A stretch of 64,000 bases of DNA from Novosphingobium kaempferiae (GCF_021227995.1 NZ_CP089301.1:1860001-1924000), one strand, 5' to 3'. Shown: positions 26,935-36,080, counted from the stretch's first letter. Program-made: numbers and translations. The notes: generated by a model not told the origin, from the letters alone.

Positions 26935-28665
26935 ATGAGTACATCCCGAGACATGCTTTTCGGCGAAGTACGCATTATGTTGCGCGCAGTTCTACCGACA
27001 ATATGGCCGATTTTGCTTTTCAGCGCCGTCTTCAACGTGCTGCTGCTATCCGGCTCTTTCTTCATGTTGCTGGTCTATGACGACGTACTGGCAAGCCGAA
27101 GTGGGGCGACCCTCGCGGGTCTCCTTCTGATGGTGACGGTCGCCTACGGCTTCCAGGGTGCGATCGACGTGATCCGGTCACGAATTCTTCTGCACACAGG
27201 CGCGCAGACCGATCAGCGCCTTTGTGACGGACTCTATGACATCCTCAGTCGTTTCGAACAGGAGGTCGGGCCGATGCCTTCAGGCACCGCGCCCGCACGC
27301 GATCTGGATTTGGTACGCAGCTACATAACCGGCCCCGGCCCGTTGGCGCTGCTGGACCTGCCCTACGTTCTGATGTTCCTGATCATTCTGACATTGTTTC
27401 ACTGGGCGCTGGGTTTGGCGACGCTGATGGGTGTGCTGGTTATGATTGCGCTAATGGCGCTCGGTGACCAACGCGCACGGCAGCCTGCTCTGCAAGCCGC
27501 AGCGGTCGGAGCTGCGCGTTCCGCGATGGCGGAAGACATACGCCGTAATGGCGAAGTCCTTCGGGTTCTGGGGATGAGTGCAAGACGTCGAACGAGTTGG
27601 GACAAGGCAAGCCATCATCTGATCGCCGCTTACGACGACCTTGCCGATGCTTCCGCACGGATGCAGATACTAAGCAAGGCTTTTCGCCTGTTCCTGCAAT
27701 CCTTTGTCCTGGCCGTTGGTGCATTTCTGGTCATCGACAACGATGCAACCGGCGGCGTCATCATCGCCGGTTCCATCCTCAGTGCGCGCGCACTGATGCC
27801 CGTCGAACAGACGATCGCGCAGTGGAAGCCCATGACGGAAGCTTCCATGGCCTGGCAGCGTCTGACCTCACTGCTGCATCGCATCCCACCCCGGCAAGAA
27901 CCGATGCCGCTGCCACGCCCCAAAGCGTATCTGGAAGTTCAAAACATCGTGTGCGGCCCCCCAGGGCGGCAGAAGGTTTCGGTAGCCAATGTGTCTTTCC
28001 GGCTATCAGCGGGGGAAGCCCTGGCAGTAATCGGGCACAGCGGCTCTGGAAAATCCTCGCTCATGCGCGCCATTACCGGCGCATGGCCGCTGCTGCGCGG
28101 CGCGGTACGCCTGGACGGCGCTGCACTCGATCAATGGGATCCGGTTCTGCTGGGCCGGGACATGGGATATGTGCCGCAAGCAATAGAACTGTTCGAGGGC
28201 AGCGTGGCCCAGAACATCGCCCGCTTCGATCCGGAAGCGGATCCCGACGCCATAATCGCCGCCGCACGAGCCGCCGATGTACATGACATGATCCTCGCGC
28301 TTCCCGGCGGTTACGAATATATGCTTGGCGGGTCCAGCGGAGGCGGACTTTCAGGCGGGCAAAAACAACGCATTGCTCTTGCGCGTGCTCTTTACGGAGA
28401 GCCGTTCCTCATCGTGTTGGACGAGGCCAATTCCAACCTCGATGCCGGCGGGGAAGATGCTTTGCTGCTCGCCATCTCCGCAGCCAAGAAGCGAGGCGCG
28501 ATCGTGGTGATCGTCGGCCATCGACCTACGATATTTGCGCAGGTCGATCACATCATGATCATGGCCGATGGCCAGGTCATGCAGATGGGAGAGCGCAACG
28601 AAATGCTCAAACGCATCAGCTTCAACCCTGCGCCTCAAAGTCCGGTAACCGCTCCAGCGGAGTAA
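26935..28665 (+). CDS. Type I secretion ABC transporter (PrsD-like)
   Basis: A 576-residue inner-membrane ABC exporter. About six membrane helices occupy residues 20-310, and the nucleotide-binding domain follows. It has Walker A GHSGSGKSS (about 367-375), a Q-loop in YVPQAIELF, signature LSGGQ (about 471-475), Walker B LIVLDEA (about 491-497) and switch GHRP. There is no N-terminal C39 peptidase domain, which fits RTX/PrsD-type export rather than leader-peptide cleavage. GGAG precedes the ATG by about 8 bases. The likely cargo is the GH16-RTX enzyme and the small RTX protein in this window. Confidence 0.88.
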   Translation: MSTSRDMLFGEVRIMLRAVLPTIWPILLFSAVFNVLLLSGSFFMLLVYDDVLASRSGATLAGLLLMVTVAYGFQGAIDVIRSRILLHTGAQTDQRLCDGLYDILSRFEQEVGPMPSGTAPARDLDLVRSYITGPGPLALLDLPYVLMFLIILTLFHWALGLATLMGVLVMIALMALGDQRARQPALQAAAVGAARSAMAEDIRRNGEVLRVLGMSARRRTSWDKASHHLIAAYDDLADASARMQILSKAFRLFLQSFVLAVGAFLVIDNDATGGVIIAGSILSARALMPVEQTIAQWKPMTEASMAWQRLTSLLHRIPPRQEPMPLPRPKAYLEVQNIVCGPPGRQKVSVANVSFRLSAGEALAVIGHSGSGKSSLMRAITGAWPLLRGAVRLDGAALDQWDPVLLGRDMGYVPQAIELFEGSVAQNIARFDPEADPDAIIAAARAADVHDMILALPGGYEYMLGGSSGGGLSGGQKQRIALARALYGEPFLIVLDEANSNLDAGGEDALLLAISAAKKRGAIVVIVGHRPTIFAQVDHIMIMADGQVMQMGERNEMLKRISFNPAPQSPVTAPAE

Positions 28666-28671
28666 TCCAAC

Positions 28672-30024
28672 GTGTCCAGCCAAATCCTGACCCAGCCCAT
28701 CATGTTGCCCGTAGCCCCCGATTCTCCGGATTACGAACCTCAGCGCAGCCTACGCAGGGATTTACGAACCGGACTCATCCTGTGCAGCGCGCTGGTGCTT
28801 GGCTTAGGCGGGCTGGCGGCGTTCCTGCCGATGACGGGCGCGGTGATGGGGGCCGGCGAAGTGACCGTGTCGAGTCACGTAAAGGAAATCGGCCATCCAT
28901 CGGGCGGAGTAATCGCCAACATAATGGTCGATGATGGAGAGCATGTAGTGAAAGGCCAGCCGCTTTTGAGGCTCGATTCTACCGTCAGCGGCGCTACCGC
29001 CAGTTACACCGGCGAGAACGTGGACCAACTGCTGGCTCGCGCCGCGCGCCTGACAGCCGAGCGAGATAATGCCCAAGGGATCAGCTTTCCTGCCGAACTG
29101 TTGCGCCGAGCGGACGACCCCAACGTGGCAATCCTCATGGAACAGGAGCGCAAGACATTTGCCCTCCGGCAGCAAGCCCGCCAATCCATGGCCGAACAGC
29201 TTAGGCAGCGGATCAGTCAGACACAAGCGGACGTCAGCGGCGCACGGGCCAAAGCGGATAGCTTCAGGGAACAGGCCGATCTCATCAACGATGAACTTGA
29301 AGCGACGCGCAAGCTCTATGAAAAGCGCTACACCACGCTGGATCGCCTGAACGCACTTGAGCGATCAGCTTCCGGTCTGGGCGCAGAGGCGCGTGGCGCA
29401 AGCGAAGCAGCGACATCGGGGACCGCACGCATCGGTGAACTGCGCATGCAGATGGGTTCCCTGCGTGCCGATGCGCGCAGCACGGCCGCCGCCGAACTTA
29501 TGGATGTTCTGGCCAGGATCAGTGAATTGCGCCGGGCTCAGGTCGCCGCTGACGATAGCTATGAGAGGGCCGTGATCCGTGCTCCACAATCCGGTACAAT
29601 CGACAAGCTCGCATTCCGGACTATCGGCGGCGTCGTGCCCGCCGGCCAGACGATCCTTGAACTCGTGCCGGACGACGGCAGAATGATCGTGGAGGCGACT
29701 ATTTCACCGGTCGACGTGGATCAGGTTCACAACGGACAGAAGGCGACGGTGCGTTTCAGCGCCTTCTCCGCCCGCACCACACCGGAACTGACAGGAACGG
29801 TGACACACGTCGCTGCAGACCGGACGGACGACAAGGCCACACGTAGTGCATTCTACCGGGTGACGGTCGCGCTGGACAAGCACGAAATAGGCAGGCTTGG
29901 TAAGCTCCAGCTACGCCCCGGCATGCCAGCGGAAACTTTCATCCAAACCGGGAGCCGGACCATGCTGAGCTATATTCTCAAGCCATTGACCGACCAGTTG
30001 GCGCGCGCATTTCGCGAAGGTTAG
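28672..30024 (+). CDS. HlyD-family membrane fusion protein (PrsE-like)
   Basis: A 450-residue periplasmic adaptor with one N-terminal membrane segment (about residues 33-55). A lipoyl-like half-motif GEVTVSSHVKEIGHPSGGVIANIMVDDGEHV follows, then a long coiled coil (about 115-290), the second lipoyl half VIRAPQSGTIDKLAFRTIGGVV, and the C-terminal beta-barrel with LRPGMPAETFIQTG. It starts at GTG 28672, 6 bases past the ABC gene stop, with GGAG about 10 bases upstream. It completes the TolC-ABC-HlyD exporter. The next 345 bases contain no gene. Confidence 0.88.
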   Translation: MSSQILTQPIMLPVAPDSPDYEPQRSLRRDLRTGLILCSALVLGLGGLAAFLPMTGAVMGAGEVTVSSHVKEIGHPSGGVIANIMVDDGEHVVKGQPLLRLDSTVSGATASYTGENVDQLLARAARLTAERDNAQGISFPAELLRRADDPNVAILMEQERKTFALRQQARQSMAEQLRQRISQTQADVSGARAKADSFREQADLINDELEATRKLYEKRYTTLDRLNALERSASGLGAEARGASEAATSGTARIGELRMQMGSLRADARSTAAAELMDVLARISELRRAQVAADDSYERAVIRAPQSGTIDKLAFRTIGGVVPAGQTILELVPDDGRMIVEATISPVDVDQVHNGQKATVRFSAFSARTTPELTGTVTHVAADRTDDKATRSAFYRVTVALDKHEIGRLGKLQLRPGMPAETFIQTGSRTMLSYILKPLTDQLARAFREG

Positions 30025-30369
30025 ATTACCGCTTAGCGCCACCTGTGACATCGCTCTAATCGATACTCGGCATAAAAAAGAGATCGGGGCTATTTTATTA
30101 GCCGCTCAATCGCTTGATTGGCCACCGGCCCCCTCTCACCATCCTCACATAGGTGGTCGATTCGCTCCCGAATATGTCTGCAATATCGCCTGCGTCATTC
30201 GCTTCGCTACCTGGCGTTGACGTGACCCCGATGTTTCCACCAGCGCGGATTAGAGGCGGACAGCGTTGTTGCGCATGAGCGCGGGTTGAGCAGTGGGCTG
30301 CGCAGCGGAGCCAATAGGACGTAGCGAAGCAGGCCATTGCTTATGCAGTTCAGCGGCGAAGGCCGCAGG
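30025..30369. other. Gene-free stretch before the IS3 remnant
   Basis: No supported gene lies here. A short minus-strand open frame (30098-30337) with the motif DIADIFGSES does not match a family I can name, and it stops at the left edge of the insertion sequence. It may be debris of an older mobile element. Confidence 0.35.
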
Positions 30370-30422
30370 TGAACCGCGCCGGGATTGCCGGAGGCCCTAA
30401 CTCCTGAGAGTAAGGCTCTACG

Positions 30423-30748
30423 ATGAGCAAGACGACGAACAGGTTTGCCTCTGAGGTTCGGTGGCGGGCGATCCGGATGGTTCTGGATCACGAAGGCGAT
30501 TATCCCTCTCGCTGGGCTGCGATCACATCGGTTGCTGAGAAGATCGGGGTTCGGACCACACGCTGCTGGTATGGGTGAAGAAGTTCGAAGTGGACAGCGG
30601 CAAGCGCGGTGGCGTGCCGACGGAGACCGCAGAGAAGCTCAAGGCATTGGAGCGTGAAGTTCGCGAACTGCGGCAACCCAATGAGATCCTGCGCAAGGCA
30701 TCGGCATATTTTGCCCAGGCGGAGCTCGACCGCCCGTTCAAACGATGA
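30423..30748 (+). pseudogene. IS3-family orfA, frameshifted
   Basis: The N-terminal frame begins [23 protein letters not shown], a typical IS3 orfA helix-turn-helix start, but runs into a stop after [10 protein letters not shown]. The rest ([19 protein letters not shown], then the leucine-zipper-like [27 protein letters not shown]) is in another frame. The shift, most simply a one-base loss, lies near 30547-30560. The end overlaps the orfB start. Confidence 0.75.
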
Positions 30749-31457
30749 TCGCGTTTATCGACGATCATCGCGATGCCTACGGGGTCGAGCCGATCTGCCG
30801 GGTTCTGCCGATCGCCCCATCCACCTATCACGAGCGCCTTGCCAAGCGGCGGGACCCGGCTTTGCAATCCGCTCGCGTCCGGCGGGATGAAGAGCTGAAG
30901 CCCGAAGTTCTGCGTGTCTTTGCCGAGAACTTCGGCGTCTACGGTGTGCGCAAGGTATGGCGGCAGATGAAGCGCGAAGGCTTCGAAATTGCACGCTGCA
31001 CCGTCCAACGGTTGATGCGCGATCCTGGCCTGCAAGGGGTGATCCGAGGCAAGCCGGTGCGCACCAGGGTCTCGGACAAGGCGGCACCATGCCCGCTATC
31101 CACGACCGACGGCCCGTTCATCGCGGCGGCCTGGTCCATCATAGCGACTGCGGATCACAATACGTGTCCATCAAGTACCCTGAGCGCCTCGCTGAAGCCG
31201 ACATCGAGCCGTCCGTCGGCAGCGTCGGCGGCAGCTACGACAACGCTTTGGCCGAGACGATCAACGGTCTTTACAAGGCCGAGGTGATCCATCGTCGAGG
31301 CCCTTGGCACTCGCTCGAAGCCGTCGAATACGCCACGCAGGAATGGGCCGATTGGTTCAACAACAGGCGCCTGCGGGAGCCAATCGGAAACATTCCACCA
31401 GTCGAAGCCGAGCAACCCTACTATGCCATGCTGCACAACGTCACAATGGCTGCCTAA
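30745..31457 (+). pseudogene. IS3-family orfB transposase with internal deletion
   Basis: The first part encodes the usual HTH_21 region ([18 protein letters not shown], then GVYGVRKVWRQMKREGF and RGKPVRTRVSDKAAPCPL). Near 31090-31110 the sense jumps frame into RRPVHRGGLVHHSDCGSQYVS and onward to the DDE glutamate region SYDNALAETINGLYK. The expected block with the first catalytic aspartate (the WVSDFTYV-like motif of this family) is missing, about 60-70 residues. The transposase cannot be active. Confidence 0.8.
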
Positions 31458-31496
31458 TTTAACAAAACTGGCCTCAGGCAATCCCGGTGTGATTCA

Positions 31497-31787
31497 GCCG
31501 AACCGCCGCAGCAATCGCCACGCATGCGCCTCGTCGAGCCCGGAGAGGCGATTGGCATGCCACGCTCGCCCTACCTGCTCGAAGGTCGTTCCCTTGCGGT
31601 TTTCGTTGCCGGCCCCCGGATCGAACTCTTCGACGAGCACGATCTTCGTCTTAGCGCGCTCCAACCGCGCATCCCCCAGATCAACGGTCGGGTACGCACC
31701 GAACGACAATTGCTCGGACGGCTTGGCGTTCTGTTGGTTGGTTGCGGGGGCCCACAACCACCGATACCGACATTGGCTGACTGTTCA
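31497..31787 (-). pseudogene. Tyrosine recombinase (P4-type integrase) fragment
   Basis: The minus strand encodes LSFGAYPTVDLGDARLERAKTK and then GTTFEQVGRAWHA, matching the DUF4102 arm-binding region and the start of the core-binding domain of P4-like integrases. The frame stops after RLLRRFG exactly at the right end of the IS3 element. The true N-terminus and the whole catalytic domain are absent. The IS probably landed in this integrase, or a later deletion joined them. It marks a former genomic island. Confidence 0.65.
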
Positions 31788-31812
31788 GGCCTACGAGGCC
31801 GTTTGGGAATGC

Positions 31813-31962
31813 TCATGGATGGACGATTCTTCGGAGGATGAGGCTGCCGAGGGCGGCATGGATTATGGCCTCCGAGATGTCGATCCGCTGCTCGTAATCG
31901 CGAACCCGCCATTTCACATCATCCAGTCGAAGGTGCGCTCCACTAACCACTCGACAATTCAT
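31813..31962 (-). pseudogene. IS5-like transposase C-terminal tail
   Basis: The minus-strand segment ending RVRDYEQRIDISEAIIHAAL resembles the conserved tail of IS5-family DDE transposases, where RYEKRADIHEAFL-like sequence is common. Only about 50 residues are left. The assignment is by eye and is tentative. Confidence 0.4.
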
Positions 31963-32166
31963 GAGGTCATGTCGCGAGAATATCGTCGTCTGGATCTTCT
32001 TCACCAACGAACTGAACTGATGCGGTGGATGCCTCCCAACCATTCGATTGCCGGTTTCTACCTTCCAGGAGCAGTCCGACCGGTTTGCGGATAAATGTCT
32101 CGCTGGATATAATTCACGCGCTCCGATTCGACATTCTGATCTCTTCCATGAGCGAATATCCAACGC

Positions 32167-32355
32167 TGCGGTCAGAGGTTGCGTATAATTCTGGGTCGCA
32201 TCCAGCATCATTTCCACGACGCCTTCGACATCACGATCCGCTTCGACCAGTCCGCTGATATCTATCCCGAGCCGACGGGCGATAGACGAGCGGACCTGCT
32301 CCCTATCAAGGGTCTCTCCTTCAATCTCGCTGGATTTCAGTCGCCATTTCGGCAC
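32167..32355 (-). pseudogene. Fic-family (DUF4172) protein fragment
   Basis: About 63 codons encode LKSSEIEGETLDREQVRSS, IARRLGIDISGLVEADRDVEGVVEMML and QNYTQPLTA. This matches the segment between the N-terminal DUF4172 domain and the Fic domain of sphingomonad and rhizobial Fic proteins. No Fic core motif HPFxxGNGR is present nearby, and both ends run into unrelated sequence. It is a dead remnant, probably carried by the former island. Confidence 0.6.
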
Positions 32356-32471
32356 TCTACTGGAGAGCGCACATTTCGCATGACGAGATTTGCGTTCCGA
32401 TAATGGTCCGCGGGACAACCATTATTCGGCCTTGGCGTGGCGCGGCGACATGGCGGCCACCGCGCTACCCA

Positions 32472-33728
32472 TCAGATCGCCGCGTCGAAGCGCGGGGCAC
32501 GGTTGAAGTCTGCCTTGCCGAAGGGGCGATCGCGGAATATGTAGCCGTAATAGAATTGGCGCAGGCGGCGATGATAATCGCGCACGCGGTCGCGATAGGC
32601 GATCTGCGCAACAAGGTCGGTTCGTGCCATCCGGGTCAGCATCGCCTGAACGCCGACCGTGGGCAGCACCCAGCCGAGGCTTCGGGCGGCACGGTCGCGG
32701 ACCTCCAGCCCCTGCCGATAGGCGCGCGCCCTTCCCGCCACGCTCTCGTCGCCGACCTGATGGAAAGCGAAGTACCACTTATAATGGAACGCAGTGCCGA
32801 GCGGCGGGGAATCGGCCCATTGCGGGTGATTTGCATAGAACGCCCGCATCGTCTCCTCGCGCGGGATGTCCCATGCGTGGTTGACCGCCTCTCGCTGGGC
32901 CAGCGCGATCTCGGCGCCCTGATTTACGGGGATCGCACGGTTGATCGCGACATGGCCGAGCGTCGGCAGCACGAGCACGAGCACCAGCCAGAGCGCGGCA
33001 AGGCTGGCCGCATTGGCGACGCTGCTCCAGCGCAAGCGCCCGATCAGCGCGCTCAGGCCGACCCAGAACAGCAGATAGGCCACGACCAGCAGCAGGATGA
33101 CGATGATCGCCCCCGCCGCAACGCCGGACATCAGCGCGGCGATGGCGAACGGCACGCCGATCGCGGCCCACAGCAGCGCGGCGCGCAGCAGCGTGCGGCG
33201 TCGCCACAAGGCCGCACCGCCGTGCGGCAGCGCGGCCAGCGTGCGCCAGCGTCCAGCCTCACGCTCGCCCGAGGTCAGGTCATGGCACAAGGCGATGACA
33301 AACAGCGGAGCGAGGAAGACCAGCACGAAGGCGAAGTCGAAACGGCCCGGCAGCGCCAGTTCGGGGTTAAACGTGTCACCGTCATAGATCTGCGCCTCAA
33401 GGCCCAGCGCACGGACGCGCAGGATGTAGGGGGAAACGTCGCGCATGCCCAGCGCCGTGAAGGCAAGCGGCGAAGGCGCGTCCCAGGTCGGATGAAAGCT
33501 GTAATAGGCGGCGCTGCCCGCGTCCTTCTCCTTGTCGACCCAGGCGGCGATGGCGCCGATGTCCTCGGCCTGCGCGGCGGGAATGGCGGCGATGGCCGCG
33601 CGCTGGCGGGAGACTTGCGCCATTCCCGAGACCAGCGCCGCCACCGTCAGCACCGCCAGCAGACCGAGCGATACGATGGCAAGGCGCTGGCGCAGCAGCA
33701 GGCGGGCTTCGTGAATCCACAGGGTCAT
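32472..33728 (-). CDS. ABC-2 type permease, DUF3526-like
   Basis: A 418-residue membrane protein with one N-terminal helix, an extracytoplasmic loop of about 100 residues, then five or six helices (about 130-270) and a long C-terminal soluble part. CHDLTSGEREAGRWRTLAALP is the conserved ABC-2 coupling-helix region. The ATG overlaps the stop of the other permease gene as ATGA. It is the last gene of an ATPase-permease-permease operon. Such ABC-2 sets resemble NosFY-like or export systems; the substrate is unknown. Confidence 0.78.
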   Translation of the reverse strand: MTLWIHEARLLLRQRLAIVSLGLLAVLTVAALVSGMAQVSRQRAAIAAIPAAQAEDIGAIAAWVDKEKDAGSAAYYSFHPTWDAPSPLAFTALGMRDVSPYILRVRALGLEAQIYDGDTFNPELALPGRFDFAFVLVFLAPLFVIALCHDLTSGEREAGRWRTLAALPHGGAALWRRRTLLRAALLWAAIGVPFAIAALMSGVAAGAIIVILLLVVAYLLFWVGLSALIGRLRWSSVANAASLAALWLVLVLVLPTLGHVAINRAIPVNQGAEIALAQREAVNHAWDIPREETMRAFYANHPQWADSPPLGTAFHYKWYFAFHQVGDESVAGRARAYRQGLEVRDRAARSLGWVLPTVGVQAMLTRMARTDLVAQIAYRDRVRDYHRRLRQFYYGYIFRDRPFGKADFNRAPRFDAAI

Positions 33729-35176
33729 CGACGCTCTCCCGGATGACGGCCCAGACGGCGGGCAGCGAAGGCAAGGAGCACACCGGCAAGGATGAGCCAG
33801 CCGGTGACGACGGCCAGTCCCGGCAGGGCGTGGGCAGCGAGCGTGGCACCATCGGGTGCGCGATAGGTGAAGTCGGGCATCTTTTCCCAGTTTCCGGCCG
33901 CGATGCGCTTGCGGCGGTCGGCGCCTGCATCGCTGGCGGTGTCATCGGCGTAAGTGACGCCGTCGGCCTGCAGCCGGTTCAGCCGCTGGATGAGATCGTA
34001 GCGATAGGCTTCCGCCTGTTCGAGAAAGCCGCGGTGCGCCGCGAAGTCGGTCCCCGCCGCCGCCATCGACAGCGAGCGCAGCGCGATGGCCGGGCTGAAC
34101 ATGCCCACCGCGCCGACGATGGCGTTCTGCGACCCTTGCGCGGCATAGCTCTCGCCGCTGTAGCGGTCGAACAGCGCCGAGGTGACTTTCTCGCCCTCCA
34201 CCGCGAGCAAGCCCTTGTAGTTGACCGGCAGGTCTTCCACCCGCTTCACGACGTAGCGTTGCAGCACCGATTGCTTGAACGCGGCGAAGTGCGGGTCGTT
34301 CGGATTGTGGGCATCGCCAAGGCGGCGCAAGTCGCGCGCGATGGCGACTTCGGTCTGGAGCCGGTTCTTCAAAGGTACGGCGGCGCTGGCGATATCGGGG
34401 GCGACGCGCGGCAGCAGGACCACGCTCACCGCCCAGATCGCCACGAGCGCGAGCAGCGCGTCGCGGCTGCGGCCGACCATCGCGGACACCAATACGATGA
34501 CAGTGATCCACAACAGCAGCCATGCCGCATAGCCCAGCACGATCGCGGCGGCGGGCAGGATCGCCGCGCCGGACGCCCCCGCCAGCATCATAAGGCCAAG
34601 GATCGCGGGCAAGGCGACCAGCAGCGCGACGGTGCCCAGCGCGCGCAGCTTGCCGCGCACGATCGCGCCGCGCGTCGCCCCCTGCATCAGCAACACGCGC
34701 AAGGTGCCGCGCTCGGTTTCGCGGGCGATGGCCCCATAGCCGAGGAAGATCAGCAACAGCGGCGCCACCGCCTGCAACACGAAGGCGGGCGTCAGCTGCC
34801 CGAAGCGGATCAGCAGCGAGCTTTGGTTGACGTCGCCGAAGTTGGCGGTGTTCTGGCGGTGCCCTTCCAGGAACATCGAATTGCCGGTGAAGGCGTCGAC
34901 CCCCGGATCGAAGGCCGCCAGCGCACTCAGAGGCCGGAAGATGAAGGTGCCGTAGTGGACCATGCGATGCGGATGCCGGTCGGGCTGCGCGTCGAAGGCG
35001 TGCTCGGCCTCCTGCTGATGCCGCGCGCGCAAGTCCTCGATCCCGCGCTGATGTGCCCACGAACTCGCCACTGCGACCAGGGTCAGCAGCACCAGCAGCA
35101 GGCAGGCGATCACCGCGACGCGGTTGCGGCGCATCAGCCGCAACTCGTCACGCGCTATGAGGGTGGCCGGGTTCAT
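33725..35176 (-). CDS. ABC-2 type permease, large (DUF3526-like)
   Basis: A 483-residue membrane protein with an N-terminal helix (about 18-38), a large periplasmic domain, then clustered helices. ARETERGTLRVLLMQGATRGAIVRGK is the ABC-2 coupling-helix motif, and a second large loop follows before the last helix. It is similar in plan to the following permease, so the pair probably forms a heterodimeric channel. ATGA overlaps at both ends join it to the ATPase and to the second permease. A longer frame to 35521 is only the antisense extension across the ATPase gene. Confidence 0.8.
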   Translation of the reverse strand: MNPATLIARDELRLMRRNRVAVIACLLLVLLTLVAVASSWAHQRGIEDLRARHQQEAEHAFDAQPDRHPHRMVHYGTFIFRPLSALAAFDPGVDAFTGNSMFLEGHRQNTANFGDVNQSSLLIRFGQLTPAFVLQAVAPLLLIFLGYGAIARETERGTLRVLLMQGATRGAIVRGKLRALGTVALLVALPAILGLMMLAGASGAAILPAAAIVLGYAAWLLLWITVIVLVSAMVGRSRDALLALVAIWAVSVVLLPRVAPDIASAAVPLKNRLQTEVAIARDLRRLGDAHNPNDPHFAAFKQSVLQRYVVKRVEDLPVNYKGLLAVEGEKVTSALFDRYSGESYAAQGSQNAIVGAVGMFSPAIALRSLSMAAAGTDFAAHRGFLEQAEAYRYDLIQRLNRLQADGVTYADDTASDAGADRRKRIAAGNWEKMPDFTYRAPDGATLAAHALPGLAVVTGWLILAGVLLAFAARRLGRHPGERR

Positions 35177-35910
35177 GCCGCCAGGCCCTGCGTGGCGACC
35201 GCGAAACGGGCATGCAGCGCGCGCACGTCGAAGCGGTCCGTCCCTTGCGCGGTCACTTCCTCGACGATGCGGCCCGATTCGAGGAAGCAGATGCGGTCGG
35301 CGATGTCGGCGGCGCTCAGCAGGTCGTGCGTCACCATCAGGACCGCCGTGCCGCGTGCCCGCACCGCAAGGACGAGCGCGTTGAAATCCGCCGTCGCGCG
35401 CGGGTCGAGGCCCGAAGTCGGCTCGTCCAGCAGCAGCACCGGCACTTCGCGCAGCAGGGCGACCGCGATGGCGACCTTCTGGCGCATGCCCTTGGAAAAC
35501 GCGCCGAGGCGCTGGTCCCACGCGCGCTCCTGCAGGCCGGCGGCGGAAAAAGCCTCTATGATCGCGGCGCGGTCCTGTTTTCCGTCGGCTAGCGCGAGCA
35601 GGTACTGAGCGTTCTCCACGGCGGTGAGGTGTTCATAGAGCGCGACGTTCTCCGGCAGATAGGCGATCTGGCGGCGGGCCGCGTCAGGGTCAGTGCCGGG
35701 ATCGACGCCGGAGATTGCGACGGTGCCCGCCGCAGCCTGCACGAAGCCCAGCAGTGTCGAAAGCGTCGTGGATTTCCCCGCGCCATTGCCGCCGAGCAGC
35801 GCGGTCACACTGCCTGCTGGCACCGAGAGGGAAAGACCGTCGAGAACCCGATGGTCATCGTAAGCCACGACAAGGTTCTCGATCAGGATCGGCGGCGCCG
35901 TTTCAATCAT
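35173..35910 (-). CDS. ABC transporter ATP-binding protein
   Basis: A 245-residue ATPase with Walker A GGNGAGKST (residues 40-48), Q-loop YLPENVALYEHLTA, degenerate signature FSKGMRQK, Walker B VLLLDEPTSGLDP and switch VTHD. This combination is typical of CcmA/NatA/NosF-type exporters. The ATG at 35910 is chosen; the frame is open to 35973 but without family similarity. It is the first gene of the three-gene ABC operon and diverges from the TonB receptor, with a palindromic site at 35978-35997 between the two. Confidence 0.85.
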   Translation of the reverse strand: MIETAPPILIENLVVAYDDHRVLDGLSLSVPAGSVTALLGGNGAGKSTTLSTLLGFVQAAAGTVAISGVDPGTDPDAARRQIAYLPENVALYEHLTAVENAQYLLALADGKQDRAAIIEAFSAAGLQERAWDQRLGAFSKGMRQKVAIAVALLREVPVLLLDEPTSGLDPRATADFNALVLAVRARGTAVLMVTHDLLSAADIADRICFLESGRIVEEVTAQGTDRFDVRALHARFAVATQGLAA

Positions 35911-35977
35911 AATGTTTCCCGAATGTTGCTGAAAAGCCAGGATTTCTGCGGATCGTGTGGCCTCCTGCCTCAATAAT

Positions 35978-35997
35978 TGATATGATGCAACATATCA
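35978..35997. promoter_or_regulatory. Palindromic operator between ABC operon and TonB receptor
   Basis: TGATATG and CATATCA form perfect 7-base arms around ATGCAA. The site lies 68 bases before the ATPase ATG and 84 bases before the receptor ATG, so one regulator could control both arms. The dyad resembles the sites bound by Zur, the zinc-responsive Fur-family repressor, in Proteobacteria (GATATGTT...ACATATC style). That assignment is from memory and needs testing. Confidence 0.5.
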
Positions 35998-36080
35998 TTG
36001 ACGGGTGGGATTTGTGCTGACAGAAGCCCGCTCCGATCGAGGAGCAGCGCTTCCTCGGGGACATTCATCGTGGGGATCGC

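Larger units (their letters stand above)
30370..31496 (+). mobile_element. Degenerate IS3-family insertion sequence
   Basis: Imperfect terminal inverted repeats bound the element: TGAACCGCGCCGGGATTGCC at 30370 and, on the other strand, TGAATCACACCGGGATTGCC reading inward from 31496. Inside are orfA and orfB remnants of IS3 type, overlapping at ATGA. The length of 1127 bp is short of the usual 1.2-1.5 kb because orfB has lost an internal block. The flanking triplets (AGG on the left, GCC on the right) do not match, so no target duplication remains. It should be non-autonomous. Confidence 0.8.

Noticed and set aside
30098..30337. A 79-codon minus-strand frame left of the IS3 element
   Set aside because: No recognisable domain and no proper start; treated as debris rather than a gene.
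33743..35608. A 621-codon plus-strand open frame opposite the ABC permease genes
   Set aside because: The opposite strand carries clear ABC motifs and ATGA-coupled starts.
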